DNA of 64,000 nucleotides from Prochilodus magdalenae (GCA_024036415.1 JAMWET010007157.1:836501-900500), one strand, 5' to 3'. Shown: positions 21,795-35,035, numbered from the stretch's first letter. Numbers and translations are program-made. Notes: generated by a model not told the origin, from the letters alone.

Positions 21795-23925
21795 TTAAAA
21801 TCAGGACATTCAAAGCATGGACTGAGGAAGCCGATCTCTTTCTTCAGGCCTGCTTTGCCAGTACTGTGACTGTGAGGTGTTCCGAGATGGATCTATGCAG
21901 GAGGATGGCACTGTGGATCTGGAGGAATACTCCACAGGTGTGACAAGTTACATCAGCACCTGTGTTGGAAACATAGTGCCCACCAGACGCATCCGGACAT
22001 AACCAAATTAAGTTTGGACCGTGCTGCGTGCTCTCTCCACTGCATTTGTCTCAGGCAATCTTGATGTCTACAAAAAGGCCAGGTATGAACAGTGTAGATC
22101 CATTAAAGAGGCCAAGAGACTATACAGTCTAAAGTGGGAACACCACTACAGCACCACTGACACCAGGTGCATGTGGCAGGGAGTGAAACAGCTCACTGAT
22201 TATCAGAACAAGCACAGAAGGGAAATCAACTGCCATGCTGCCCTGCTAGAGCAGCTGAATGACTTTTATACTCACTTTGAAGACCTCAACACATAACCGT
22301 GAGGAAGATTCTGAGCGGATGTTAAAAACAAAAAGCAGCTGGCCCCCGCAACATACCTGGTCGGCACTCAGATCATGTGCTGTACAATTGGCTGATGTTT
22401 TTGCGGACATCTACAACCTTTTTTTAGCACATTCCCACCTTCTTTAAGGCAACCACCATTGTGCCACTCCCAAAGAAAAAGCACAGGGACTTGTCTTAAC
22501 GACTACCGGCCAGTCGCACTGACTTCAGTTGTAATAAAGTGCTTTGAAAGACTCATCCTGGCCCATATACAGAACACTGTACCAGACACTCTGGACCCAC
22601 TACAGTTTGCATATCGACCAAACAAATCCGCAGAAGCTGACGGTTAAGCTCCACACTCTTCAACTGACATCCTCCCTGTGTAACTGGGTGCTGGATTTTC
22701 TGATGGGCAGACCACAGTCTGTCAGGATTGGAAACCGAACCTTCAGCACACACATTATAAACATCATACATGCTGTTCACCCATGAATGTGTTGCCTCTC
22801 ACAGTAACACCACCATCATCAAATTTGCTGATGATACCATTGACATGGGGCTGATCACTCAGGGTAATGAGACAGCCTATAGGATAGAGGTGGCAAATTT
22901 GGTGGCATACTGTCATGTCAACAATCTCCTCTTAATGTTGACAAGACAAAGAAGATGATTATGGACTATCGGTAGAGCAGCACAAACCGCTGCTCATTCA
23001 TCAGAGGGCAGTAGAGAGAGTGAGCACCTTCAAGTGTGTTGGAGTAAGCATCACTGAAGATCTCACCTGAATGCCAGCCAGAATTCTGAGGAGCTTCTAC
23101 ATGTGCATAATTGTAAGTATACTCACCAGCTCCATTATAGTGTGGCTTTGAAACTGCTCCGCCCAGTGGTGCAAGTGTCTGCAACAGGTGATCAAGACAG
23201 CCTGGTCAATCACAGAAACAGCCTTTTCCCCACTAGAGGACATTTACCACTCCAGAACCCTCAGGAGGGCCCACAAGATCATCAAGAACAAAACTCATCC
23301 TCTTCACACTTCTCCCATCTGGCAGACATTACAGGAGCATGAAATCGAGGACCACCAGATTATGGAACAGATTATGACTTCTACCCCCAGGCCATCAGAG
23401 CTCTAAACACCTCACTACCTCCAACAACCATTGTACCTCATGCTCCTCCACTACAAGCATCTGACCAGTCCTGAGTACTCCATGTAGTGCTACGAGATGA
23501 GCACCAGAACATTACAGACTGCTTAACTGCACAGACTGCACTTTTTGCACATACCCTGGTGATTCAGTTTATCACTCCTTTATAAGGACCAGTATTATCT
23601 TTTTATATTGCATATGTACACTTAAGGATACTTGAATCTTTATTTGGTTGCTGTTGCACAGTTCTGTCATTTGCAGTAATACTGCATACCGTACATGTGT
23701 TCTGCTCCTATACCTTTCAGTGTTATATAGCATAACATTTTTTAAATTTACATACATACATATATTGTTTGTCTTTTCTTTCTTATTTAGTTCTTAGTAT
23801 TAATAGTGTAATTGTTTAGTACTTGTAGTCCGGGAGCGAGTGCAGAGTAAGAATTTCATTTTACAGTGCAGCTGCTTGTTTCAGTGTGCATCTCACAATA
23901 AAGGCTTAAATCTTGAATCTTATCA
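21795..23925 (+). mobile_element. decayed L2/CR1-type LINE, 5'-truncated
   Basis: The order of reverse-transcriptase landmarks is intact though frames are broken. First comes YKKARYEQCRSIKEAKRLYS, then DTRCMWQGVKQLTDYQNK. Next is [20 protein letters not shown] with [17 protein letters not shown], after which a deletion removes part of the palm. LCNWVLDFLMGRPQSVRIGN follows, then SNTTIIKFADDTIDMGLITQ, which carries the catalytic FADD. The 3' UTR ends with caataaaggcttaaatcttg and a gaatctt-type tail near 23921. Many stops and indels make it inactive. The endonuclease domain is missing. Confidence 0.88.
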
Positions 23926-25205
23926 CTCAGAGACAAAGGTGTAAGAGTTAACAGCATTTTGGTGTTTCACCCAGAACAAACCAATCCAATCCAATCTACC
24001 TTCCTCTCCTGCCTCACAGCAGCAATGTTCATTTGCACTCTGCACTCATCTGCATTTGTATTTGATTACACTTTAGGTGCCATTTTATTGGCATTAAAGC
24101 TAAAGTATAGTGCGGAATAGCAATGACTGTTTTCTTGCTGCTGGTTTGTAGTGACCAAGGACAGTTGCTTCTGTCTGTTCCTGACATGAGTTTGTCTCTA
24201 TGTTGTTTAAAAATGACTCCGGATTATTGTTAGAGGAGACCTTGCCACACTTTTTTAGACAAGCTTGTGGGATCAGGAGATTGTAATTTGACATACTGCA
24301 TATGAAATGGAAGAACAAAGTCTCAGTTATATATTTGACTCTTACATAAAAGTGAGTGCGGTGAAGTTGCACCAACCGCAGGTAAGTGGTCACACCCGAC
24401 TTTATAAGAAATAAAAGCAATTTATTAATTGTTGGTTTATATTCTAAATTTAAAGTTTTTTTTACGTAAAAAATTATCAAGTTTATTAATCACTGAACTT
24501 TGATTAATCGTCAGTCACTGGGTCAGTCCTGGAGTGTGATACAGGCCTCCTCTGGGCTCTAAGTTTTTTTTCACTTATTGTCGTTATTTCACATCCAAAT
24601 GTTCAGAGCATTCTGAGTTCTCTCTATAAATAGAAGTCACTGCAGCCCCTTTAGCCATATTTTACACAGCATTTCAAATTTGTCTGAAATGTCAACTGAA
24701 TGAAAAATGATTTTTCAACATGATGGGTAAGTCCTTAGTGATTTGCTGAGCATTGGTCAGTTTCACACAAAATGTAGACAAACACATGAATCCACCAAAT
24801 ACACATATACAGCGGCACATGTTTTGCACATGATAGTCTTGTCACAAAGTTGGAGAAACATATATGAAAGCACTGAATTTGACTCTTCAGCATGTTTGTG
24901 GACCCCGGAGTGTTGAAACCGTATGCAACAGATGAATGATTATTTCAAACAAACAAGGAATTCAAACATTTAAATAAAATGTATTTAATAAAGTTTTTTT
25001 TAAAACATCTGACAAAACCAGTATGGCATGTTCCCTCAAATTTGTCATGTTAGCTATATGGAAAGTTAGTTTAGTGCTGGATAGTGCATAGACCATTTCC
25101 TATGAACAGGCGCTGACCAGAGGTGAAAGGAGAAAGCCATTATGTCACATTACTCATTCAGCTGAATTAAGATATGGTCAGGAGCTATAGGCACCTATAG
25201 CCTTT
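23926..25205. other. non-coding, nothing recognised
   Basis: No supported feature. A 126-codon minus frame at 24100-24480 has no recognisable content. Confidence 0.5.
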
Positions 25206-25227
25206 CACACACACATGCATACACACG

Positions 25228-25265
<38 letters not shown>

Positions 25266-25266
25266 T

Positions 25267-25341
<75 letters not shown>

Positions 25342-25353
25342 CCCACACACACA
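25206..25353 (+). repeat. (AC)n microsatellite, about 148 bp
   Basis: Long CA tract with GCAT and GCATGC interruptions at its left end. Cys/Val open frames over it are artefacts. Confidence 0.97.
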
Positions 25354-25769
25354 GCCCATCCCACCTCCACCAGCTACTGCTGCACTGGAGTTAGAAATTG
25401 TACAAGTTTGTGGCACACAACTTTTTGAAGAGCATAATTTAGTCAAAAAGAGTTACTTCATAAATATGAAATAATAATGAGGAAACACTCAGAGTCCTTC
25501 TGCTCCAACATCAGCACTTAACCTAGCCTAAAATCTGGATCAAATGAGTTTTCCCTGTTCTTCATAATGTGGAAAGACCATAAAAGCTGTTAAAAAGTGA
25601 AAAGCACTCAGTGCACTATTTCCCTGTGGTTGAAGGTGGAGAAAAAAAAACTTGCTCTACAAATAGCTTCAACTGAGACTTAAATAGATTCATTCTCTTT
25701 TACTACTTGAAGTGGTGAACTCTGAGTATGATTAATATGTGGCTTTGTCAGTGTCCGAAAGATTCAGGA
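25354..25769. other. non-coding, nothing recognised
   Basis: No supported feature. Confidence 0.5.
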
Positions 25770-26200
25770 AGCATGCTGATAAGGCTTAAAAAAGTTTAAT
25801 AAGATATAAGGGGAAATCCAAAGAGCAGAAACCAAAAATAAGCGTAGGGTCAAGAGCACGGCAAACAGAGCAATACAGGCAAGGCAAAAGCCAAAGTCAA
25901 AGAAACAAGCGGAAGAAACTGTAATAGGAAGTCAAAACGCAAACACAACAGGCTTGGTACGCACTGAGCACAGAGACAATGCTTTGCAATGTGATTCACA
26001 AACAACACAGTGTAAATAGGAAGTTACCCAGGTGTCTCAATCAAAACTCAGGCGAGGACGATCTGTAATTGGACGGTCGGTATGGAGCGTACTGTTACGT
26101 GATCGCTAGTTGGATCTTGGGATTTTAAGTCCGTATGGCTGTTAACCCGTGATGTGCTGGATGGAAAGATGACAGCCTTTTACTTTTTCGACTGCTAATA
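25770..26200. repeat. possible interspersed repeat (unclassified)
   Basis: Composition and word order (caaagagcagaaaccaaa, aggcaaggcaaa, gaagtcaaaacg) resemble a repeat I recall from fish genomes, perhaps the 3' end of a retroelement. The right part is unusually rich in CpG. The assignment is weak. Confidence 0.25.
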
Positions 26201-27595
26201 CAGTTCCAACTCAATGTAATTGGTCATCATAGCAACACCCCTGTGATGTGAAGGAGATCACCTTTATTCAGAAGAAGCAGCAAGACAAAAGGCTGCTGAT
26301 AAAATATGTGGCTAAAACAGGAGAATTTGGGTAATACTACATCAGAGTTCAAAGTACATGACAATTCTGTTTGCTTAAAGTTGTTAAAAGTGGGTATGCT
26401 AGCCTGGGAGCCAGGGTTAAAAGTAAATTAGCTTACCACACCAAAAATGAGTCACGTTGTGTGTTTAAGGTGGTGGTAACTTCAGGCTCCTGCAGATGGT
26501 GTTGCACAAATAAGACTGGGACATACCTCCAGGGTGTGTGATGGGATTCTTAAATTTACCTGCAGTGAATGTCTCATTCATGGTGTGGAAAATGGGATAC
26601 AAAGCAGATGTTAAGGATTGGCTAAAAGGAGTGATTGCATTTGGGCACCTGTGAAGGAAGTAGCTGAATGTGCAGATGTATGGAAGTGTACAGTCATACG
26701 AGTCTACCCGCAGTGGCAACATTCCCAGCCTACTATAAATTCTCCGCAGAATTGTGCCAGGGTGTGCCATCTATGAAATCTATCAGAACTGCTCAATTCT
26801 TTGATTCAAGAGTGGCTGAATATTGATGTCACCTATACAGAAACTTGTCTATCCAGTATTACATTGTTAGTATTACGTAGTATTGTACTATTACCTTATG
26901 AGTATAACAACAGTGAGTATAATTGAGTCAACCTGGTACAGTTTTGAGCCAGAACAATAATGTTTGGGTTTTTTTCTTCAAAGACTTGGTCCCTCTCCTC
27001 CTAAGCCAAAATTTGTTTAGTCATCAGTCAGTTTCTAATTGTGTTAGTGGTTAGGCCTTCAGTTCAGCGCCAGACCTAACCAATGCTGGAAAAAAACATC
27101 ACAAATGAATCATTTTCCTTAATTCAAGAATACAAAACTTTTGTTTTCAAACAAATCTTATCAACGAAATGTGATTATTACTACATAACTTGCATAAATA
27201 GAACATGACTATAAGGAATAAATTAATAACTTATTACAAAAAAGGTGAAATGTGAATTAGCTCTTTACATCAACTACATACAACTGCAATTGTACAACTG
27301 GAAAAAAATAGGTGTCCATTGTTTATGATGCTTGTTGTTCTTACTCTGCCTCTTCATATCTCCTTTTAGTATAAATCCATCAAGTACAGAGCTATTTAAA
27401 CAACATACAGTAGATATATGGATTACAAAATTGTAACAATATACTAACATAACAGTTTTAACATTGTAATAACATTAACAGTAATAACATGCTATAGACA
27501 GGGAAATACTCTCTATGAGCAGCAGCTATCAGTTTGCCAGCTCTGTAACAAATAAAGTATCCACAGACACTGTGTTCTAATGATTTTAATAAAAT
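26201..27595. other. non-coding, nothing recognised
   Basis: A 101-codon minus frame at 26465-26770 has no recognisable domain and no supporting splice or promoter context. The rest is AT-rich. Confidence 0.45.
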
Positions 27596-27598
27596 GGT

Positions 27599-27620
27599 GG
27601 GGCGGGGGGGTGGGGGCGGG
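27599..27620 (+). other. G-quadruplex-type motif
   Basis: Four G runs of 4, 7, 5 and 3 bases are separated by single C, T and C bases. Another run of six G lies at 27632-27637. Confidence 0.8.
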
Positions 27621-27637
27621 ATGCTTGGTTAGGGGGG

Positions 27638-28169
27638 ATTGTTGGACCTTAAATTTACCCCAAATTACCTAAATTTGTCCTTCACTTGTCATTTCTTTTC
27701 ATTTCCATTTGGACACATTCATTCCTTTCTTCTGAGGGGAGAAAAACATCTCAATCAAAATGCAATTAAATTTTCAAGGCAAAATGTGCTGGAGTTTATA
27801 GATTATTGCCAGAAACTGTTTTTGCACTGCGTCTTGTTTTCAGCCTCAGTGTTTTTGAAGCAATTCCTTCATTTTCTGTTTGAATAGGCATTTTCTTCTT
27901 CTCCTTGTCTGATGTCCTGGAAAGAAACCAACCCTGGTTCCTTGCTTGTCTTGTTGTATATTAATAGGTGTAAAGCGATGTGGTCCAAATGTTCTCCCAG
28001 ACATCTGCCTAATTTAATCTACCCATTTTTTCCTCATCTTAATGCTAACATTTGACCACTAAGGGTTCTTAACTAAAGGTAATGGTTATATATAACTACA
28101 GAAACTCAAATGTTGTATATTATATGACATATTATATGAATAAGCCTGTTAAATGTAGGAATTTAGAAA
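27638..28169. other. non-coding, nothing recognised
   Basis: No supported feature. Confidence 0.5.
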
Positions 28170-28530
28170 ACCTTTTATAAGTAGTTCTAGTGGTTCCTTT
28201 TTGAAAATCGTTCTGCGTAGCACTAGTGTCAAGCATGTAACAACAGAAGAACCCTTTTTGGGGCAATATAAGACCCTTTTGGGAAAAAAAAAACACTCTT
28301 CATAAAATCATCCCCAGCACATTTTTCGTCCATCTGAAGAACCCTTTTATGATGTAAAGTGTTCCCTAAGCGTTGATGGTTCTATATTAAACCATTATTT
28401 TCACTAAAGAACCCTAGAACAACCAGCTTTTTTAAAAGTATGTTTACTTTGAATGAGAAATGGCTGCCAGAAATGGTTCTGTCATTTAAAAGGTTCATCT
28501 GAGAACCCAGAATGTGTTCTACGGCATTCG
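28170..28530. mobile_element. decayed MITE-like repeat with gaaccctttt words
   Basis: Repeated agaaccctttt, ggttctatatta and gttctgtcattt words in both orientations are typical of a fish non-autonomous element built around ggttctatatagaacc. Ends are not defined. Confidence 0.45.
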
Positions 28531-29319
28531 GAACCGTGTTGGATATGTTTATGTTTGATACTATATACAGATCATTTCTAGTCATAGAACAATATTTATT
28601 TGGTACTGAAGAGAACTCATTTTTGTATAGTGAAGTATAGATAAGAGTTGAAGGTAAACTCTCCAGGGTGAGCGGATTTGCAGGAGCTGTTGGGGATGTG
28701 TTTGTGTGGCTTATATCTTTACATTCTGTATTTGAGTAGTCTTAGAGCAGTTGCATCGAGAGTGCTAAGCTAAGTGGAAAAGCCTGAGCTGCTGGCTGCC
28801 TTTAACATCAGAGCAAACACAGGCAGCTCTGCTTTTTCTGCTGCTCAGCTGCTATAACACCAGAGAGATTTATGTAGTAAAGACTGATCTGGCTGCAAAA
28901 CCTGGCTGAAAAACCTGGCTGACTCTGCTAACTTTTCAGTAAGACTAAAGCGGGGCTTAGTGGAAATGATTAATTCTGCAATTCTTAAGCCTTTTAGATT
29001 GGTCACTGATTGAGATGTAGCTCTGCTGTTTCCATGCTGTTTCTGTTTTTATAATCTGGTGCCAAACATTAAAGACTCTTTTTAGAACCAGTCTTTACTT
29101 ATTAGCAACTTTAAAGATATACCTTGTCTGAGCTAACAACTCTGAATACTAGTGCTCTGCTGCTGAACCCCCAGGGTTTGTATGCTTGACGTAAGAGCAA
29201 CAAGCGTGTCATCAGGGTTTGAGGAAAAGCGTGTCAAACTTCAGTTAGTATAAGGGAATTGGGTAGAGAGCTACAGTTTGTTATAGTAGCAACATCCAAT
29301 TGAAATATGATGAATGTGA
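28531..29319. other. non-coding, nothing recognised
   Basis: No supported feature. Confidence 0.5.
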
Positions 29320-29505
29320 ATTTTAAAAGGGTTCTTTACAGCACCAAAGAGCATGCTGATGTTGTTAAGATCAAACAAGCTTATAACGTTTTTTTTTTTA
29401 AGAACGTTTTAAAAAGGTTCTATATAGAACCACATACAAGACGTTCTCCATCAACCAGTAATCTAAAGGACCATTTCACCATGCAAAGATACATTTGAAC
29501 AAGGA
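29320..29505. mobile_element. second MITE-like repeat of the same kind
   Basis: It contains aaaagggttctttacagcac and the palindrome ggttctatatagaacc (near 29416-29431), with gttctccatcaa further right. Confidence 0.5.
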
Positions 29506-29641
29506 CACTGTTCCTTGAGTATTTATGGTTATATAGAGAGACATTGTCTTTTACTAAATAATGGAGGTAAAATTGAAGGCGTATAGAAATACTGTAGATA
29601 TATAATGGACTATAGATGTTACCAATTCTCTAGGAAGCCTT

Positions 29642-29734
<93 letters not shown>
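29642..29734 (+). repeat. (GATA)n microsatellite, about 23 copies
   Basis: Uninterrupted tagatagata run. Ser/Ile/Tyr/Leu frames over it are artefacts. Confidence 0.98.
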
Positions 29735-30019
29735 TGATAAGAGAGTTACAGAGTCACAGTACATAAAATATCCCCAGTGTATTTCTTTAATGGCACAGTG
29801 CCCCCATCTCTCTGTACTTCTAAACTCAACAATCCACCCGGTTAGCTTGCCTAATACAGAGCCAAACAAACATACAAGCCATGCAATGCATGAAAGGTCC
29901 TTTTACTTAATGCAAAATAAATGTTTCCAGAAACAAGAAGCCTTTAATTAGACTCCTGTTTGCTTATTGGATTGATTGTGATAAAGCATATACGAGTTCA
30001 TGAAATAGAGATGAAGTAA

Positions 30020-30160
30020 AAGAAATTTGTCTAAACTAAAGCACCCGAAAACGCGTGGGGTCATTATGTGCAATGTAGCACTGAAGGAAATATCACCTAA
30101 TGATACCATTTAATGATCAGATAAAGATCAAACGTGCTTTTAGAACACACTACCCACTGA
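30020..30160. other. candidate conserved non-coding element
   Basis: Unique-looking block with acgcgtgg, tgataccatttaatgatcag and agataaagatcaaa words. It is an inference from composition only. Confidence 0.25.
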
Positions 30161-31924
30161 TGGGGGTCTGAAAGGAATGGACTACAAAGAATGAGGTAAA
30201 TGAGCGAGGGCGAGGATGCTAGCCTTAGTCTCGGTAACAAGCCGCAGAGAGACAAATCTGAGACCCCATATTACCGTCTGGGCTCTAAGCAAACTGCCTG
30301 GGAGTTTGTAATGGAGGTGTGAATAACACTGCCGTTTGTTGGTATTGCAGTGATTGTGGGATTAAAGTGAAGTATGTGGTAATGAGAGAAAGGAAGGCTG
30401 GAGTGTTGGTGGATTGCAATAACAACACATTCTGAAATCACATTATTATTGGACAAGTGCAGATGAAACAGCAGTAATATTTAAATGTGCAATATTTTAA
30501 CATGCTTGGTTTAAAATGTTCCAAAATTAATTCAAATTATAAACACAGTTTGAAGAAACAACAATTTTGATGGTGAATCAAAGGTGCTATGTTTCTTGTT
30601 GCAGAAATATCTCCTGAAGTTAGATGCTAAACAACTAGAACCGGCCCATCATGTCTTACCTGAAGAAGTTAAAGTGAGACACTCAGTCTAACATTTTAAC
30701 CTCTTGTCAATCATGGTCACGGTTCTGTCCCGGTTACATCATTTAAGAACAGTAATGACAGCAATGGTGTTTTTAGGCAAATGTCCACCACAGCTAACTC
30801 GACAAGAAACCACGTTCAGCAGGAAAAACAAGTGATATAAATTGAAGGTGTACAAGAGTTTACATTGGTGCTGCTTTTCACCACTAGAGACACTCTTAAA
30901 GAATAAAGGGATGCAGTCTGATGCTGAACTCTTAACAGCTCTTAATGCTAACGTTGAGAAGAAGGGACTGTGCATTTCTTTGTTTCTTGTGGACACAACA
31001 CATGTTCTAGTTATAAGTGACCCTGTTATTATGCCACTGTATTAATGGCTCCTTTGAATGGTTAATTAAGTTGTTTTGAGTTTAGGTAATGGTGTAAAAG
31101 GGGCTGTCAGCATTTATTAATGGCTATGCTTTTTATGCTTTAGCTCACAGTCCTGCATGAGTCTACTATTGATTGCCAAACAAAAGAACAAAGTTGATCA
31201 TTCTGATTTACAAATGTGTGCCTTTTTAAATTGTCCCTGCATGTTTTATTGGAGGACGTTGGGTGCAGACCTGAATATGGGTTTGCCTTGTATTCCCATG
31301 TCTTAAGCAGACTCTAATAAAAGCCTACAACCTTGATGCTTTTGGAATGTTCATGTTGTCACTGCTATTTACAGTCAATCACTTTGTGGTCTGAAATACC
31401 AAAAAAGTACTGATTAAGTAACTTTTTTTTTCTTCATTTGATGTAAAGTTTTGTGACATTTTCGAATCAAAAGATTACCACATCACAGATTTAGAAAGTT
31501 TTAATAGTCCATAATAATAATAATAATAATAATAGCTGTTGGCATGGCGTGGTGCTATAAAGCATTCCATAGATACGAGATGTTGTCCATGCTTCCCCAA
31601 AGCTACATGGCACTATAGGAAGCATTACAGAGATGCCATTCTCCCTTTTAACAGTATGCCATCAAAATGATTCTGAAGCCAATTCTTTGCTTGCATATCA
31701 GAAGTGTGTGATATCCCTGCAACGCTGTTCATTGAAAAAAGTGCTCAATAACTTAATGTATCTTAATGTAGACTAAGAGGCAAGCACCTAACTTCCTTGT
31801 TTCCCTTTATAGACCTTGAGAGATAAAGGGGAAGGAACTAAAGCAGGTTAAAGCTTATTAGTATTTGGGTACAGAGATAGGTAAGCTTCTGTCTTTGTCC
31901 CAACATGCACACTCTGTATATAGG
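30161..31924. other. non-coding; (AAT)n at 31512-31534
   Basis: Apart from the short AAT microsatellite nothing is recognised. Confidence 0.5.
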
Positions 31925-32345
31925 AAATCCCAGCAGCGATTAGGTCTTTTGAGAAAGCTCTGAAGTTTTGATGTGGAGAAGGGCACACTGATAACTGTTT
32001 ACAAATCCCTTGTCAAAGCAGTTCTGATCTGTAATATTACATCCTGGTATAACTTCCTCCCTGCCGAGAGCAAGTGCAGATTAGAACGAGTTATTAACCA
32101 GGCAAGCAAAATTATTGGCACAAGGCAAACCTCCCTATGAAAACTGTACAGTTGAGCTGTCAAGGGGAAAGAGAATGCCATAACACTGTTAGATCATACT
32201 GTTTCTTTCAGTTGTTGCCATCAGGCCACTGATATTAGGTTCTTCTGGCTAGTAGTATTTTAAGGCATGAATGTTGTGTTTGTATGTGAGAGGTTGTATG
32301 TGCTTTAGTGCATAAGACAAGACAAATTTCTATTATGTAATGAAA
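31925..32345 (+). mobile_element. LINE 3' fragment (L2/CR1-like), decayed
   Basis: The translation retains the thumb-region pattern KGTLITVYKSLVKAVLICN, then WYNFLPAESKCRLERVINQA and SKIIGT. It is followed by a broken frame and a 3' UTR ending near gacaaatttctattatgtaa. The strand is plus. Confidence 0.65.
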
Positions 32346-33021
32346 GACAAAGATTGAAATCTGAATGTGCCATTTTATGGTAATGTTGATTCTTAACTTT
32401 TAGGAGACCTTGCGTCAGTCTTTGAAGATGTATAAGGAGCTAGATATAAACTGCAGCAGGGTGAGTTCTTCAAGGACTTGCACTGTGAACTGCAAACTGA
32501 AGGTGTAGCCAACAGGTCCTATCTTTTAGGTAAAAACTGATTATAGCATGTTACCATGGCACCACTCTGAAATATCTTATTACATTTAATGAAGTAACCA
32601 GAATAAAAAGCAGTTAACACTAACACAAACGTTCATAAACTCATTAATGAAGAATACAATTTATTCTGACTTTACAGTCCTTTGTCTTAATACGCCACAC
32701 AATACGACACGTCAAGGACAGTAACAATCCATAGCACCTGGTAACAGCATCATCAGAGCTCCGAGGCTTATAGAGCAATCAAAGGCTTTTTTGTTCAAGG
32801 TTATTCACAAGAAATACAGACGCCTGTGTTTCAAAGCAGCATTGTCACATAGCAAAAGCGCACGTTTAACTAATCAAAGTTTACAAACCTACCCTCAGTC
32901 TTGAAAACTCATTAGAAAATTACATTTGCTTTTGGCAGTCCAAGACATTCAGATTTCATACAATCGTAATGCCAGGAAAAGGGAGTTTTGGCTGTGTAGG
33001 AGGCGGCAGCTCTGACATTAG
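32346..33021. other. non-coding, nothing recognised
   Basis: No supported feature. Confidence 0.5.
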
Positions 33022-33054
33022 TGTACACACACACACACACACACTCACACACAC
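33022..33054 (+). repeat. (AC)n microsatellite, short
   Basis: About 15 AC units with one interruption. Confidence 0.9.
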
Positions 33055-33554
33055 TTTCGTAGTCATTAGGGTGTGCTGAAAGAGCTGTTCTTTTGTTCCA
33101 GATGATATGTAGACTAGGCTTAAGGCACATTGCTTAAAGTAATTGAATACCAATGCTGTACTAATTAGAGGTAGGCCCTAATTATGAAAGGGCCCTAATG
33201 AGAGATCCTCCCCAAGCCTGCTATTAAGCCTTTTTTATTTGAGAGGCGCTAATAATCCCTAAGCATACATCATTGGTTTTATAAGATCCAAGACCTAGCA
33301 CTGATCTGAAGACCACAGGAAGTCCATTTGTGTTAAAAAGCCCATCGAGAACAGGTACAACTGGCAGGGTGGGCAGGTTCATTTCTTTGCTGTCCTGATG
33401 GAGCTGTAGCTTGGAAACAGCTTTTCTGGTCATACAAAGAGGGTCTTGCTTTATAAGGGTTATAGGTTTCCCACCCAATTTATAGCTGTATTCAATTCTT
33501 ACTGGCTTAAAGGTTGTAAAACTACACTCACCTGGTGGCTAACACCAACCATTT
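33055..33554. other. non-coding; CNE-like patch at 33160-33245
   Basis: The patch contains taattagaggtaggccctaa and an agggccct palindrome followed by aatgag. Nothing else is recognised. Confidence 0.25.
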
Positions 33555-34190
33555 AACAGTAAGTTCACCATGAAGTAGGCGTGATGATAACGAGCCACTG
33601 CTGCCTCATTATACTTCCTTTATGATTTTCGGTTTGTAAACAGTCTGCAAAGTTAGAAAAGTTAGAAAGGCCAAAGTACATTAGAGAAGGAAAAACTTTT
33701 CACAGCTGCCTATACCGCCTCATTAAAATACGAGATGACGTCATCTCATAACACAATCCTTATTGCCCACCTGCCTGCCAGCTCAGCACACCCTTACACA
33801 GAGCGCTGAAAACTAGACTGCAGGCCACTTTGAAACTCCAGTCTAGCTTGTAAGGATAAAGCTATCAACTTGTTCTACCATTTGTTTAGATAGGACTGTG
33901 GTGTGGGGGCTGAACTTGTAGTAGGAGGGCACTTTTGTGGTTAACCAATCAGAACAGAGTTGGCAGGCTGACCAATCAAAGTACACTGGGCTCATCAGGA
34001 AGCGAGGCTCTAACAGACACCGGAGCTCTTGCAGAGCGTTTCAGACAGAGGATAGATACAGATTTAAAGTATGTGAAAAATACTGTGTTGTGGGAAAACT
34101 GTATGGAACCTGTGTTGTTCTAGTAGACCCCAAACATAGAATTATGAAACAATGAAAATGAGCAGAATAGCTCCTCTTTAAATGTTGCAG
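33555..34190. repeat. interspersed repeat R3, copy a
   Basis: It contains ccaatcagaacagagttggc and gaccaatcaaagtacac, and ends aatagctcctctttaa. It resembles the reverse of the start of a second copy at 46774 (ttaaggtggacctattatgt). TTAA stands at each visible outer end, which recalls piggyBac-type insertion. Confidence 0.45.
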
Positions 34191-34205
34191 CAGTTATAAG
34201 CAGTG

Positions 34206-34316
34206 GCCTGAGGTGCCAGAATGTAACAGCTGCATCATTAAGGGGGGGAGGGGGGTGGAAATCTGAACAAGAAGCTGTTGAATAATAAGCTGACCTCAGC
34301 CTTATGTCAGATACAC
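34206..34316 (+). repeat. unclassified interspersed repeat R2, copy b
   Basis: It matches 1431-1538 in ordered blocks. It carries a G-rich insertion (G7-A-G6) at 34242-34255. Confidence 0.5.
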
Positions 34317-34609
34317 AATGGTCAGCACACACATATCCGTTTTTGTCAACTACAGCTTTGACTCTGTGATCAAACAAACTTGATCCACTACACGCTATAC
34401 ACACATGCTACTTTCACCACGAAGTTTCTCTAACATACATTCAACTAACAGTGTTAATGTTACTGTGCATCCTGGAAGGTAGGTAAAGCAGGATGGGGTT
34501 AGAGCAAACACTGACTGACAATCACACATCAAAGCATTAGTGAACAGATAAAACATACTGTTCCTGACTATGTGGGTAAATAGACCACAATGCATCATGG
34601 ATGGTCAAT

Positions 34610-35035
34610 AGAGTTTAGGTCTGGAGACATGCTTGGCCAGTCCAGCACCTTTACCCTCAGTCTTGTAGGTGTTTGGGGTTTTTATCATGCTGGAATATTG
34701 TCTTGTGGTCCAGTTTCCGAAGGGAGTGGATTATGCTCTGCTTCAGTATGTCACAGTACATGTTGACATCCTCAATAACTTGTAGCTCCCCACAGCCATG
34801 TATCCCTAAACAGCCATGTATCCCTAAACCATGACACTCCCACCGCCATGCTTGACTGTAGGCAAGACATATTTGTCTTTGTATTCCTTACTGGGCTGCC
34901 GCAGCACACACACACTTGACACTTGACACAGACCACAGGACATGGTTCCAGTAATCCATGTCTTAGTCTGCTTGTCTTCAGAAAACTGTTTGCGGGCTTT
35001 CTTCTGCATCTTCTTTAGAAGAAGAAACACCATTA
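34610..35035 (-). mobile_element. Tc1-like transposon fragment, antisense
   Basis: On the minus strand it translates to a DDE-transposase segment including MQKKARKQFSEDKQTKTWIT and [15 protein letters not shown]. It then breaks up through a SPDLNSI-like site near the low-coordinate end. An 18-bp tandem duplication (acagccatgtatccctaa, 34793-34828) interrupts it. It belongs to a different subfamily from the element at 10.5 kb. Confidence 0.75.

Noticed and set aside
25185..25446. Cys-Val repeat frames
   Set aside because: Readings of a CA microsatellite.
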